Counted from the stretch's first letter, positions 23,013 through 36,236 are shown. The stretch: DNA of 64,000 bases from Liriodendron chinense (GCA_003013855.2 PVNU02003892.1:620001-684000), one strand, 5' to 3'. Numbers and translations: made by a program. Notes: a model not told the origin generated them from the letters alone.

Positions 23013-23484
23013 CGCCAATCCGGATCCAGCCAGGTGGGTGCGGCCCACCTCAATGTATGTGTTATGTATCCACGCCGTCCACCAGTTTTTCCATCTCATT
23101 TTAGGGCATGGACCTGAAAATGAAGCAAATACATATCTCAGGTGGACCACAGTACAGATTGAATTTCCACCATTAAAAACATTTTGGGGCCACAAAAAGT
23201 TTCGGATCAAGCTGTTACTTGTGTTTTAAAGTCCGTGTGACCTTATCAACAGGTTGCATGGCAACAGGTTGGATGGAAAATAAACATCACGGTGGACTCT
23301 AAGTAAGTTTTTAGTGATGACCGTTCAATGACGACTGCTTCCTGCGGTGTGATCCACCTGAAATTTTTATCTGCTTCATATTTTAGACCCTTCCCTAAAA
23401 TGATCTGGCAAAACGGATGGACGGCGTGGATATTCCATAGATACATTGAGGTGGGCCCCACGGTCAGGGCCGCACCCACCTGGC
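23013..23484. mobile_element. Foldback MULE-like element
   Basis: CCAGGTGGGTGCGGCCCACC at the left pairs with GGGCCGCACCCACCTGG at the right. The arms contain TATGTATCCACGCCGTCC and GGACGGCGTGGATATTCC. It lies directly against the previous copy. Confidence 0.75.
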
Positions 23485-23857
23485 AGGATAAGGGGTCCAT
23501 CGAACCTAATCCGTGTTCGGTAGATTCACGTGAATGTATAGATACACGGCAGTGGGCCCCACGAGGATAGAACCCAGCCAACACCACCGCCAGGCCCGAA
23601 AGCTCTCTCTTCTGCATGTATTCGCCACGTCATTTTCCAGTGGCAGTGACTCAACTCAGCACCTCTCTCTCTTTCCAACCTCCTCTGTCGTTGTCGGCTA
23701 CTGCACATTTCGTCCACCGCCTTTTTCCTTTTCCACAACTCATGCAAACAACATGGAAAGACGGGCCCACCACGTAGACCTGTCGCACTTATATTGCTAT
23801 CACAGCGGTCCGATTCATATAGCATGATGAAATATCCCATTGGAATTTGGATACTTT
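23485..23857. other. Intergenic stretch, nothing recognised
   Basis: A CT-rich patch lies near 23660-23680. Short open frames on both strands show no recognisable protein. Confidence 0.4.
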
Positions 23858-24362
23858 TAGGGCTGTAAATGGCCGGGTTTAGCCAAAACCAGACCCGCCG
23901 ACCTATTAAATAGGTTTGCGTTCAAATTTCAGAACCAACCCCTTTTATTAAATCGAGCGGGTTTGGGTCGGGTTCGAGTCAACCCATGATACCCATTTAC
24001 AAATGGGTTTGGGTCTGGTAGTGGGAGATCCACCCAGACTTATTTATGAATAGGTCGGGTCTAATGGGTTTGGGTCTAGATCTAGTATGCAAACATTTTT
24101 ACAGGGCTTAAAACCAGGTGTTGGTGGGTCTGGGTGGGTTTGGGCTGGATGAGTCGGTTGAAACATAGACCAGACGTGCCCACTTACTAAATGGGCTTGG
24201 GTTGGGCCTAATATAAAGGAAACCAGACCCAGACCCGTTAGCAGCTGGGTCTGATCTTGGACCCAGACCCCTACCATTTAACAAATTGGTCAGGTTTTGG
24301 TCGGATCTAAATGGGTTGGATTTGGGTACCACTCTGGGTCTGCTGACCCATTTACAGCCCTA
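23858..24362. mobile_element. Non-autonomous hAT element (ACCCGACCC-rich)
   Basis: Ends TAGGGCTGTAAATGG and CCATTTACAGCCCTA are inverted copies. Flanks GATACTTT and CATACTTT agree in seven of eight bases, consistent with an 8-bp hAT target duplication. The body is rich in GGGTTTGGGTC words. It is the same family as 52227-52740 (opposite orientation) and the fragment at 1-127. Confidence 0.85.
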
Positions 24363-25085
24363 CATACTTTGGATGTTTGTCCTTAACCGTCCAGCTAACA
24401 GCCTTAAGATCGTCCGATCATAATTGGTGGTTTATCGTCCCTCCATGGTCGCTGAATTATTTGGACAGTCAGGATTTGCGTCATGTATGCCAAATGTCCG
24501 ATGGTTGAGTGGGCATATTTTTATGATGTTTCTAAGGACTGAAAGATACAAAGTAAAAAAGAAAAGGTGATATTTCACTGTCATTTACTGGACAATGGTA
24601 ACTCAATCATAGTGTGCACACAACAGTAGACCGATAAGATGCAGAAAAGAAAGCTGTTTAAAAATGAAAATATTAGCACACATGACAACATAATGGTTGG
24701 CTAGCTCCATTTCAAATTAAAAGTGTATTAAGTCAAGGCCGAAATCAACTCAACTAAACCATATCCAGGACATTGCTAACCCAACTTTATAAAAGCAATA
24801 AAGAATAAAGAGCTCTTGGTGACAAACTTCTTTTCAGCTCAACGTCATCTATAAATTTTTTCGTCCTACATGGATGCCTTTCTTATCTTAGCTTGGCATA
24901 CTTTAGCCTCTCAACTTTTATCCAGCACCATGCTGCAACAAGTTTAGATTGATTAGTGTAATTTTAGTTTATTTTTTTCATTTTTCTCTGCGCATCGTTG
25001 CAACAAGTTGGATATAGTTTAGTTTCATCCACAACTTTATTGTTAGAACTCCTAAATCCCTAAGTCCTTAGTGATTTTCCCGGCC
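24363..25085. other. Intergenic stretch, nothing recognised
   Basis: A/T-rich sequence leading up to the copia insertion site. No element ends or coding similarity were recognised. Confidence 0.4.
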
Positions 25086-25090
25086 ATAGC

Positions 25091-25267
25091 TGTTGAAGAC
25101 TATTCTAGGACTCTTATATTTGTGTGTCATTGGGTCATGCATCTCTCTTGTAGATAGAATTGTATTATAACTCTAACTCCTCTCCTACCTATTTGTATAA
25201 ATATCTCATCATGTATTTAAGATTATCATTAAGAAATTCAGAATTAATTTTCCACCTGTATTTCACA
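25091..25267 (+). repeat. 5' LTR of copia A
   Basis: Starts TGTTGAAGAC and ends TTTCACA; matches 36056-36231 along its length with scattered differences (for example GATTATCATTAAG against GATATCATTAAG). TATTTGTATAAATATC near 25190 could be its TATA region. Confidence 0.92.
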
Positions 25268-25574
25268 TGATATCAGAGACATTTATGATCTAGGGTATAG
25301 ATCTTAATATTCAAAACCCTTTTCTCAACCTCCATTGCTACATCCTCCGCTTGCAGAAGCAACCTTTATCAGACATCATCATCAATAACACCAATATCCT
25401 CCACCACAGTCCCCCTGCTCCACCTCCATTATTTCTATTCAATTTGGGTGTCCAGTCGTGAGCAGCCTCCTGCCCTGCATCACAGCCATCACCACACATC
25501 TGATCTCTGGTGTGTGCCATAATCCACTAAAAGATCATAATCTCGATTTTGGAAAAATCCCCAAATTATCATCG

Positions 25575-26419
25575 TGATGGAGTTTTCCTCCTCACGTGAC
25601 AGAGGAGAGAGAGAGAGTGAATTGGAAGTGGCCGGGCGCTCGGGCCTCATTGTGGCCGGGCGACCGGAATTCATGTTTCTGGGCAGCTAGGCTGCTGGAC
25701 TGTTTTGTCCATTTTCGGGCACCCCATGGTTTTGGTGACCGGGCGCCCCATGACCTGGCCGGGCGCCCGACCATGTTGGTCCGGGCGCCCGAAATTCAGA
25801 TTTCCTCTAAGTGCTCTCGCTATACTGTTTTTTGGTTGGCCGAGCGCCTCACGGTTTTGGTGACCGGGCGCCCGACCCGGCGCGGACTGCTTGTACGCAG
25901 TTTCCTAATCTGGCTCTAATTGTTCCGTTTTTGGTACTTAAGCACTCCAAAACGGGATTATGGCATCCCATTGTGTTGCTAACACGTCCAAGGTGAGAAA
26001 GAGAGAAAAAGAGGAAGAGAGAAAGAAAAGAGAGAGAAAGAGGAAGCTTGTAGAAGGGAGAAGTTGCTTGAAGAAGGATTCTTCTACGCAACTGTCGTCT
26101 CAGCGCTTCTACGTCCTCGGGATCGGTGAGATCGTTCCTCCTTTACTATTCTCTTGTTGTTTATCCATCCCTGCGTGGGTGAAGAAGTTTGATCCAAGCG
26201 GTGTGTGCTTGTGATCGGTTGTAACAGTTCCCTGAGATAGTGGATTGTTGATTTAGACTAGGTCCCGTGGTTTTTACCTTTTTTGAGGGTTTTCCACGTA
26301 AAAAAAACTCTTTGTGTTCGTGTGGTTGATGTTTATTCTTGATTATTGCATTAGCATAGTCCATAATTCTAGTGTATTGGGGGGCGAGATCCGAAGGTTT
26401 GTGTGAAACGCACCCAACA
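25575..26419 (+). repeat. 5' LTR of copia B
   Basis: Begins TGATGGAGTT and ends CACCCAACA. Between about 25630 and 25885 it has a block of GGGCGCCC-type palindromes (four exact copies). An AG-rich tract follows near 25996-26050. Confidence 0.93.
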
Positions 26420-26473
26420 AAGTGGTATCAGAGAGTTCAGGTTGTTTGAATGGTGTGGGATCGGTTCTGAATT

Positions 26474-29400
26474 ATGGAAGGTGGTTCATCAAGGATGATC
26501 AGCCTCAATGGTTCTAGCTGGACCATATGGAAGGCTAAGATGGAGGACTTGCTCTATTGCAAGGACTTGTATGCTCCAATTCTAGGCATATCGGCGAAGA
26601 CAGAGGATATGTCAGATGATGATTGGAAGAAAGTGGACCGGAAGGCGGTGGGGTTCATTAGACAATGGTTGGATGATTCGGTTTTCCACCATGTGTCTAC
26701 AGAGACCTCAGCCGCTAGCCTATGGCTGAAGTTGCAAGGGCTGTATGAGAGGAAGACAGCCGGCAATAAAATTTTCCTGATAAGACGACTTGTGAATCTC
26801 AAGTTCAAAGATGGTGGTTCTGTGGCTGAACACATGAATGAGGTCAGAAACATTGTGAACCAGCTCTCCGCCATGAAGATGGTCCTGGATGATGAACTTT
26901 AGGCTTTGCTACTGCTTAGCTCATTGCCTGACAGTTGGGAGACATTGGTGGTGTCTCTAAGTAACTCCGCGCCAGACGGAAAGGTATCCATGGATCAGGT
27001 AATAAGTTGTCTCTTCAATGAAGAGACAAGGAGAAAGTCCCTAGGGCCTGCTCAACAAGAGGCCCTTGTGACACAAGATCGGGGGAGAGGAAAGAACAGA
27101 AAGGGCAGAAAGGCCCGAGATAAATCAAGAGGCAAGTCAGTTGCCAGGAAAGATGTTGAATGCTGGAATTGTAGCAAGAAGGGCCACTATAAGCATGAAT
27201 GTCACAAGAAGAAGAGTGACAAGAAGGGTAAAGGAAAGGAGAAGGAAGATGAATCAGATTCTACTGCGGTCGCCTCAGATGGTGACGTTGTTGTTATTCT
27301 TTCGGCAGATCACGATACTTGTCTCACGGCTTCGAGTCAGGACACCGACTGGGTGATAGACTCGGGAGCCTCATTTCATGCGACTCCACGCAGAGATTTC
27401 TTCACAAGCTACAAGTCAGGTGACTATGGGATAGTGAAGATGGAAAATTCTGGTGTTTCGAAGATCGTAGGGGTCGGTGATATTTGCTTGAAGACCGATT
27501 TGGGCTGCACATTGGTTCTCAGGGATGTGAGACACATTCCAGACCTTCGCCTCAACTTGATGTCGACGGGAAGGCTGGATGATGATGGCTATGAAAGCCG
27601 GTTTGCTGGTGGGCGCTGGAAGCTCATCAAGGGTTCGTTGATTTCTGCCAGAGGAAAGAAATGTTGCACTCTTTACAAGGCAAGTGTTAGTGTATGCAAG
27701 AGTGGATTGAACGCAGCAGAGGATTCAGCTACTGACGTGTGGCATAGGCGTCTAGGCTACATGAGTGAAAAAGGGCTTTAGCTACTAGCCAAGAAGCAGC
27801 TCCTTCCAGACGTGACAGGTATACCTCTCAAAACCTATATTGACTGTTTATCTGGGAAACAGTATAGAGTTTCTTTTGTTAAAACTGCTTCTCATACTAA
27901 TAAAGTACATGCATTAGATTTGGTTTATTCTGATGTTTGTGGTCCTATGAGGACAAAAACCTTGGGTGGGGCATTATATTTTGTCACATTTATAGATGAT
28001 GCATCTAGGAGGGTTTGGGTGTATGCTTTGAAATCCAAGGACGAGGTCTTTAGTGTGTTTAAACTGTTTCATGCTATGGTCGAGAGGGAGACAGGCAGAT
28101 CATTGAAGTACATCCACACTGACAATGGTGGTGAATACATAGGTGACTTCCACGGGTATTGCAAGTCACTGGGTATACGGCATGAACAGTCAGTTCCCGA
28201 GACCCCCCAGCATAATGGTGTGGCTGAGCGAATGAATCGCACTATTGTAGAGAGAATCAGATGCATGTTATCCCATGCAAAGTTGCCCAAGATATTCTGG
28301 GGAGAAGCAATGCACACGGCGGTGTATTTGATAAACAGGTCTCCACCAGCCCCGTTGAATGGAGAAGTACCTGAGAAGGTGTGGATTGGATGTGATCCAT
28401 CGTACAATCATCTCAGGGTGTTTGGATGCAGGGCATCCGTTCACGTACGAAACGACGAGAGATCCAAGCTCGATATGAAGATCAGGCAGTGTGTGTTCTT
28501 AGGGTACGGTGATGAGAAGTTCGGTTGCAGGTTGTGGGATTCGACCGAGAAGAAGCTCGTCAGGAGCAGAGATGTGGTTTTCATTGAAGATCAGTGTATA
28601 GAAGACATTGAAAAGCCAGTGAAGACCCAACCCAGTTCAGGTGAACTGGAAGATACGGATCCGATTACTCCTCCCGTGGTGCCTGATGACGGGGGAGTAC
28701 AGCAAGGTGCAGAGGATGAGGAAGTCCCTAAAGAAGATGGACAGGGGGAGCAGCCCCAACTTGATCCACCTGTTGAGCCACAGGTGAGGAGGACATCAAG
28801 GGACAGACATCCATCCAAGAAGTACTCGCCGCATGAGTACATTATGCTCACAGATGGGGGAGAGCCAGAAGACTATTCTGAGGCCCTAGCCGACGAGCAT
28901 AAGGGGGAGTGGTTGAAAGCTATGCAAGAGGAGATGGAATCCTTGCATAAGAACCACACCTATGATATGGTGAAATTGCCTAAGGGCAAGAAAGCTCTGA
29001 GCAACAAGTGGGTGTTCAGAAAGAAGAATGAGCAAAAGAATTCACAGACAAGGTACAAGGCCAGACTTGTGGTGAAAGGGTTTGGTCAGAGAAAAGGAAT
29101 AGACTTCGAGGAGATATTCTCACCAATGGTGAAGATGACATCCATTCGGGTGTTGCTTGGGTTGGCGGCTAGCATGGATCTGGAGATAGAGCAGTTAGAT
29201 GTCAAAACTGCCTTTCTCCATGGTGACCTGGAAGAAGAGATCTACATGCGTCAACCAGAAGCGTTCGGAGTCAAGGGCAAAGAGCATATGGTGTGCAGGC
29301 TTAGGAAGAGCTTGTATGGGCTGAAGCAAGCTCCTAGGCAATGGTACAAGAAGTTCGACTCGTTCATGTTGAAGCATGGATATGACAGAACGGAGTCGGA

Positions 29401-30430
29401 CCACTGTGTGTTCATACGCAAGTTCTCAGACGGTGATTTCTTAGTTCTGCTATTGTATGTTGATGACATGCTCATCATGGGAAAAGACATCAAGAAGATT
29501 GACAGGCTGAAACAGGAGTTGGGTAAGTCGTTTGCGATGAAAGACTTGGGCCCGGCAAAACAGATCCTAGGAATGGAGATAACCCGTGACAGAAGCAGCA
29601 GAAAGCTTTGGTTGTCACAAGAGCGGTATATTGAGAAAGTCCTATTGCGGTTCAACATGAATGCAGCGAAGCCAGTCAGTACTCCACTGGATGGTAACTT
29701 CAAATTGAGCGACAAGCAGTGTCCCAAGACGAAGACGGAAGTGGAAGAGATGCGGAAGATACCCTACGTGTCAGCGGTAGGAAGTTTGATGTATGCTATA
29801 GTGTGTACGCGCCCAGACATAGCATATGCGGTTGGTGTTGTCAGCCGGTATCTTGCCAATCCTGGCAAGGAACATTGGGCGGCAGTGAAGTGGATACTAC
29901 GGTATCTTAGAGGCTCATCCAGGTTGAGCCTATGCTATGGTGACGAAAAACCTGTGTTAGAAGGCTACACAGATGCAGATATGGCAGGTGACATAGACTC
30001 CAGGAAGTCTACATCGGGGTTCATGTTCACGTTTGCAGGGGGAGCGGTCTCTTGGCAGAGCAAGCTACAGAAGGTCGTAGCATTGTCGACGACAGAGGCC
30101 GAGTACATTGCAGTCACAGAAGCATGCAAAGAGATGCTTTGGATGAAGAGGTTCTTACAGGAACTCAGCCTGAAGCAGGAGGAGCACGTGGTCTATTGCG
30201 ATAGCCAAAGTGCTATACACTTGAGCAAGAATCCAAGTCAGCATTGCAAGTCGAAGCACATAGAGATTCGGTATCACTGGATCAGGGATACTTTGGAACA
30301 GAAGGTGCTACAGCTTGAGAAGGTCCATATGGACGATAACGGGTCAGACATGATGACCAAGGCTTTGCTCAAGGGCAAGTTTGAGGTTTGCAGAAACCTG
30401 GCTGGCTTGAAGAAGGCGAATTTCTCCTGA
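26474..30430 (+). pseudogene. Copia B gag-pol, one frame, two premature TAG stops
   Basis: The region is one reading frame of about 1319 codons ending TGA at 30428, broken only by TAG at 26900 and TAG at 27779. Gag starts at 26474. The zinc knuckle CWNCSKKGHYKHEC is at 27161, the protease signature DSGAS near 27359, and the pre-integrase WHRRLG near 27740. The integrase core is about 27900-28260 (SDVCGPM, TDNGGEY, ERMNRTIVE), reverse transcriptase about 28990-29700 with YVDD near 29457, and RNase H about 29950-30350 (DADMAGD, TEAEY). Both stops are at places where relatives usually have glutamine, so single C-to-T changes would explain them. No other frameshift was seen, so the element may still have been mobilised recently. 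Confidence 0.9.
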
Positions 30431-30448
30431 GTCGGAAATGGAGAGATT

Positions 30449-31290
30449 TGATGGAGTTTTCCTTCTCACGTGACAGAGGAGAGAGAGAGTGAATTGGAAG
30501 TGGCTGGGCGCCCGGGCCTCATTGTGGCCGGGCGACCGGAATTCATGTTTCTGGACAGCTAGGCTGCTGGACTGTTTTGTCCATTTTCGGGCGCCCCATG
30601 GTTTTGGTGACCGGGCGCCCCATGACCCGGCCGGGCGCCCGACCATGTTGGTCCGAGCGCCCGAAATTCACATTTCCTCTAAGTGCTCTCGCTGGACTGT
30701 TTTTTGGTTGGCCGGGCGCCCCACGGTTTTGGTGACCGGGCGCCCGACCCGGCGCGGATTACTTGTATGCAGTTTCCTAATCTGGCTCTAATTGTTCCAT
30801 TTTTTGTACTTAAGCACTCCAAAACGGGATTAGGGCATCCCATTGTGTTGCTAACACATCCAAGGTGAGAAAGAGAGAAAAAGAGGAAGAGAGAAAGAGA
30901 AGACAGAGAAAGAGGAAGCTTGTAGAAGGGAGAAGTTGCTTGAAGAAGGATTCTTCTGCGCAACTGTCGTCTCAGCGCTTCTACGACCTCGGGATCGGTG
31001 AGATCGTTCTTCCTTTACTATTCTCTTGTTGTTTATCCATCCCTGCGTGGGTGAAGAAGTTTGATCCAAGCGGTGTGTGCTTGTGATCGGTTGTAACAGT
31101 TCCCTGAGATAGTTGATTGTTGATCTGGACTAGGTCCCGTGGTTTTTACCTTTTTTGAGGGTTTTCCACGTAAAAAAACTCTTTGTGTTCGTGTGGTTGA
31201 TGTTTATTCTTGAGTATTGCATTAGCATAGTCCATAATTCTAGTGTATTGGGGGGCGAGATCCGAAGGTTTGTGTGAAACGCACCCAACA
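30449..31290 (+). repeat. 3' LTR of copia B
   Basis: Begins TGATGGAGTT after GGAGAGATT and ends CACCCAACA. It has six exact GGGCGCCC copies where the 5' LTR has four. Confidence 0.93.
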
Positions 31291-34200
31291 CCCATTATTC
31301 CGTGAATAGAGTTCTGATCCACCTCGTGCTGCATCAACACATTAAAGACGATTTGGTCGGACAGAACCGTCTCTACTTCGCATCTACTCAAGCCCTACTG
31401 CCGTATGCAGTGCCCCTGCATTGTCTCCTCAGTAGCACTTGCCGCACCTTTGTTTCCTAGCGAAACTCACCATCTGTCGAATCCATTGATTCCGGCAGAA
31501 GCAGACATCGATCCCTCACCGTTCCCATCAGATCAACTCTCTGATTGGGAGCGAAATTCACCAGCACTCCAGCCACAGCTTCTGCCTCTGCAGCTAGGAT
31601 TCAAAGAGGTTCCTTTTTCAATCCCCTCATATCAGCAATAGATTGAAACTCTTGTGGTGCATCAACAGTGCAAACGTTCCGTGCACACTCGAACCTTTTG
31701 CAAAGAAAGTCTTGAGATTAAACCACTTCCCAGGTTGGTTAGCCAGTGACTCCTATGACTGAATCATCACATGCAGAAAAAACTCCAGGGAGCAGTTCTT
31801 CTGCTCGGAGAAAATCCCAGCATTCAGATAACTCCTTTTAAATTCGACGGAAATAACTATATTTCATAGTCACATTCAGTTAAATTCTTTTTCGGCGGTA
31901 ATGGTAAGCTTAGGTATGTTAATGGAAAGATTTCAGCCCTAAAAGAAGATGATCCTGGTTACTCACAATGGGAATCAACCAATCATCTTGTTATGTCATG
32001 GTTATTCAATCCCATGGAATCACATATATCTGAAGGTCTTTTCTTCCTCTTGACGGCTTATCAAGTGTAGTCTTTGTTTTATGAAATTTATGCGAAAAAA
32101 AATAATCTTGCTAGAATTTATCAACTCCAACTAAATATCTCAAAAACTAGTATGGAAGATAAAAGAAATTTTCGAGTACCTTGGATCTCTTCGTGGCATG
32201 TGGGAAGAGCTTTCTCATCTAAATCCTATCATCAATGATCCTATAAAATAAAAAAGAGAATTGAGCAGGAAAGAATATTTCAAATGCTAGCTCGCTTACC
32301 TATTGACCATGAGTAGATTCATAGTCAAATTTTAATAGCAACTGAGCTTCCCTCTCTTAATGATTTATGTGCTCAAATACAAGGAGAAGAATCAAGAAGA
32401 AAGGTTATGGGTGTTTCTAATACCCCAAACTCAATAGAACTATTCAGCTTTACTTTCTGATGCTCAACTGCCCATAGATTGTGGTTGGGGGAAGAGGTCG
32501 TGGTCGTGGCAGAAGGCCGAGAAAGAGGAGGAATTGATCGAGGCTCAGGTGAAAGACCTCGATGCACCCACTGCAATAAACTTGGCCATGTCAACAAGTG
32601 TTGGATTCTCCATGGTAAACAACAAGATGTGACAACTAGTACTCCTCTCAACCATGTTAATATAGCCAACTCTCAAATTTCTCTTGCACAACTTTCTAAA
32701 TTGCTTGAGCAGCTAAGTAAGCCTATTGTTGTACCTCCTGCTCTTCCACCATCCTTACAAGAGTCAGGTATCATCTCCTCTACTTGTTTTACTTAGAGCC
32801 ATTTAAATTCTTAGATTATTGACTCCGGTGCCACTGATCACATGGCCGAGACATCTGATTACCTATCTTCTATAATATATAAAAAGGGAATAAGATGGTC
32901 TCTCTTGCCGATGGATCATCTACCTCTATTCATGGAATTGGCAAGACCAATCTATGTTCCAACCTTAATTTGTCAGAAGTGTTTTGGGTTCCTACATTTC
33001 CATCCAACTTATTATCTATTAGTAAATTGACCAAATCCCTTAATTGTTCTGTCAAATTTTTTCCAAATTCTTGTGTTATCTAGGACCTGATCACGAGGAA
33101 GGAGATTGGTAGAGGACAAGAAGCACAGGGACTCTACTTGTTAGATCAGAAAAAAAGAGCTTTTTTAAGCAGTGAAAACAAAAGTGATGCTGATCAAATC
33201 TGGTAGTGGAGGCTGGGACATCCATTAAATTGTGTATTACATCGTCTATTCCCCTTTATTAGTTCTTTTTTTACTAAATGTAAGACTTGTCGTTATGCTA
33301 AACAAAAGAAGGTACCCTTTAAGCGTAGTGAAAATTCAAGTTATAAACCCTTTAGTTTGATTCATTCAGATGTTTGAGGCCCTGCCCCAGTAAACTCATT
33401 ATTCGCTTTAAGTATTTTGCAGGTTTTATTAATGATTTCTCAAGATCCTTGTGGATTTATCTATTAAAATCTAAAGGAAAAATATTTAATGTATTTAAGG
33501 ATTTTCATAAAATGATTGCTACTCAGTATGATGTTAAAGTTAAAATTCTAAGATCTGATCATGGGGGAGAATACATGAGTAAAATATTTGCTGAATACCT
33601 TAGTGACAATGGAATAATTCATCAGATTAGTTATGCTGACACCCCACAACAAAATGGAGTAGTTGAACATAAAAACCGTCATTTGATTGAAGTTGCCAGG
33701 GCATTCATGTTTCATATGAATGTCCCAAATTTCTTATGGCTAGATGCGATATTATCAGTTGGCTATATCATTAACAGAATGCCAAGTGTGGTGCTCAATG
33801 GAAAAAGTTTCTTTCAAATTTTAGTAGGAAAACTTCCCAATATTTCACACTTATGCGTTTTTTTGGTATGTATGTTATGTTCACATACCGGACTCTAATA
33901 GGCATAAATTGCAAAAAAGAGTAATAAAGTGTATTTTCGTTCGCTATTCACCCCACTAAAAAGGATACAAATGCTTTGATCCAATAAAACGAAAATTCCA
34001 TATTACTATAAATGTGTATTTCATTGAAGAAGTTCCATATTATTCAAAATTCGAACATTCCACAGTAATAGAGGTCTTGACTGAGGGGGAGAAATATAAC
34101 AATTGGTTGTCATCAAGTCCATCAATTGTTATACAACCTATCCTGCAACCCAACTAGATAGAAGATAAAGATTAAACAGAAAATAACTCTATTATACCGG

Positions 34201-36055
34201 TCTCCACCACCCAACTTGGGAAACAAGTATCTGATGACACACGTATGGAACCTGTGACTTCAAGCTCCTCCTCTTATCAATCTCCACCTTCCATGACAGG
34301 TTCGATAGGTTTTTCCATGTTAGGTATGCTATCCCCCCACACTCCTATTGCCTTGCGAAAAGAAAAAAGAGTCATACATCCTCCTGTTCAGTTGTTTGAT
34401 TTTTTTTGTGTCAAGTTGCTTATCCAATTCAGTCATATGTCTCGCTTGAAAATTACTCCAAACAACATGCATCTTTCTTAAGCTCCATCTCTTTCAAGTT
34501 GAACCTAACAATTTTATAGAAGCACAATTACAAGACAAATTGAGGAATGCTATGGATGAGGAATTAGTAGCCCTTGCGAAAAATAAGACTTGAAAATAGT
34601 ACGATTGCCAAAAGAGAAAAAGTCAGTAGGCTTCAAATGGGTCTACAAAATAAAATACAAAAGTGATGGTACTATAGAAAGGCATAAGGCTAGATTGGTA
34701 GCAAAAAGATTTACCCAAACTTATGGTATTAATTATCAAGAAACTTTTGCACATGTGGATAAGATGAGTTCTATACATGTGTTGTTATCCATTGCAGCTA
34801 ATCAAGAGTAGCCTCTTTATCAATTAGATGCAAAAAATGCATTTTTATATGGAGATCTTCACGAGGAAGTATATATGAAACTGCCTCTCGTCATCCCCGA
34901 GAGGAGGAGCACGGTATAACATGCAAGTTGAAGAAAGCAATTTATGGGCTTAAACAATCACCAAGAGCTTAGTTAGAAAAACTAAGATCAGCCCTTATTA
35001 CTTTTGGATATAAATAAAGTGGAGTCGACTATACAATGTTTGTCAAGCAGACAGGTACAAAAATGGTGGTTATTTTAGTTTATGTTGATGATAATATAGT
35101 CACTAGCAATGACGATGAAACCATCCAACAATTGAAGCATAATCTTAAGACTCGATTCGATATAAAAGATCTTGGTAGATTGAAATACTTATTGGGAATT
35201 GAAGTAGCTTCTTCAAAAAGGAGAATTTTCTTATCACAGAGGAAATATGTTTTAGATCTGCTAAATGAGACAGATAATTTAGTTTTAATACCAGATGATA
35301 CTCCGGTCGACTGCAATATTCGCCTCTCTGAAGAAATTGAAAACATTATAGAAGATATTGGGCGATATCAACGTCTGGTGTGACGACTTATGTATTTCAC
35401 TATTACACGTTTAGACATTTCTCAAGCCGTTTCTTTGGTTAGCCAGTTCATGCAAAAGCCGTCATCTGTTCATATGAAAGTTGTCAATAGAATCCTTAGA
35501 TATCTAAAGGATTCTCCTAGAAAATGAGTATTAATGAAGCGTAATGGAAGTCTAAAAATTGAGTGTTACTCAGATGCAGACTGGGCTGGTTGTTCAGTTG
35601 ACCGAAGGTCTACCACTGGTATGTGTACAGTGTACCTTTGTGGGCGGCAACTTACGTTACACGGAAAAGTAAGAAACAAAGTGTTGTCGCTCGGTACCGA
35701 TGCAGAAGCAGAGTATAGAGCTATGGCCTCAACCACATGTGAACTTGTTTGGATAAACGCTTTACCAAAAGACATGGGGTTTCTTGATGAAAATCCAATT
35801 AATCTATTTTGTGACAACCAAGCGGCTATTCATATAGAAACTAATCCTATATTTCATGAGCGTACAAAGCATATTGAAATAGATTACCACTTTGTCAGAG
35901 AAAATGTTCTGGCCAAGGTGATTTCTACCCCGTTTATATGGACTGAGGACCAGTTAGCAGATTACTTCACAAAGGAAATTAGAAAACTAAGATTACAAAG
36001 CTTATTACACTGAGTTAGGCAGTTGTCGATATTTCAACCCCAACTTGAGGGAGAG
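31291..36055 (+). pseudogene. Copia A gag-pol remnants
   Basis: Gag remains lie at about 31780-32790, ending in a zinc knuckle (CTHCNKLGHVNKCW, 32562). The protease signature IIDSGATDH is near 32816. The integrase is at 33374-33900 (LRSDHGGEY, TPQQNGVVEHKNRHL), reverse transcriptase at 34590-35383 (FKWVYKIKYKSDGTI; YVDD near 35080), and RNase H at 35534-36013 (YSDADWAGCSVDRRSTTG, TEAEYRAM-like, ADYFTKEI). Many stops and frame changes split it, so it cannot encode a working polyprotein. Confidence 0.9.
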
Positions 36056-36231
36056 TGTTGAAAATTACTATAGGACTCTTATATTTGTGTGTCATTGGGT
36101 CACGTCTCTCTCTTGTAGATAAAATTGTATTATAACTCTAACTCCTCTCCTACCTATTTGTATAAATATCTCATTATGTACTTAAGATATCATTAAGAAA
36201 TTCGGAATTAATTTCTCACATGTATGTCACA
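36056..36231 (+). repeat. 3' LTR of copia A
   Basis: Begins TGTTGAAAATTACT and ends ATGTCACA, followed by the ATAGC duplication. Confidence 0.92.
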
Positions 36232-36236
36232 ATAGC

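Larger units (their letters stand above)
25575..31290 (+). mobile_element. Ty1/copia retrotransposon B, nearly intact, inside A
   Basis: Long LTRs of about 845 and 842 bp bound a single-frame gag-pol region. TGGTATCAGAG right after the 5' LTR (26423) is the initiator-tRNA primer-binding site. Flanking 5-mers are CATCG and CCCAT, so no target duplication is visible. By eye the LTRs differ at roughly 30 positions, so the insertion is not recent but younger than element A. Confidence 0.92.
25091..36231 (+). mobile_element. Ty1/copia retrotransposon A, decayed, host of element B
   Basis: The 5-bp duplication ATAGC flanks it (25086-25090 and 36232-36236). Its LTRs are about 177 bp and start TGTTGAA and end CACA. 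A primer-binding-like TGATATCAGAG follows the left LTR at 25268, and a purine tract (CTTGAGGGAGAG) precedes the right one. About 5.4 kb remain when element B (25575-31290) is removed. The order is gag, protease, integrase, reverse transcriptase, RNase H, which defines copia. Confidence 0.92.
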
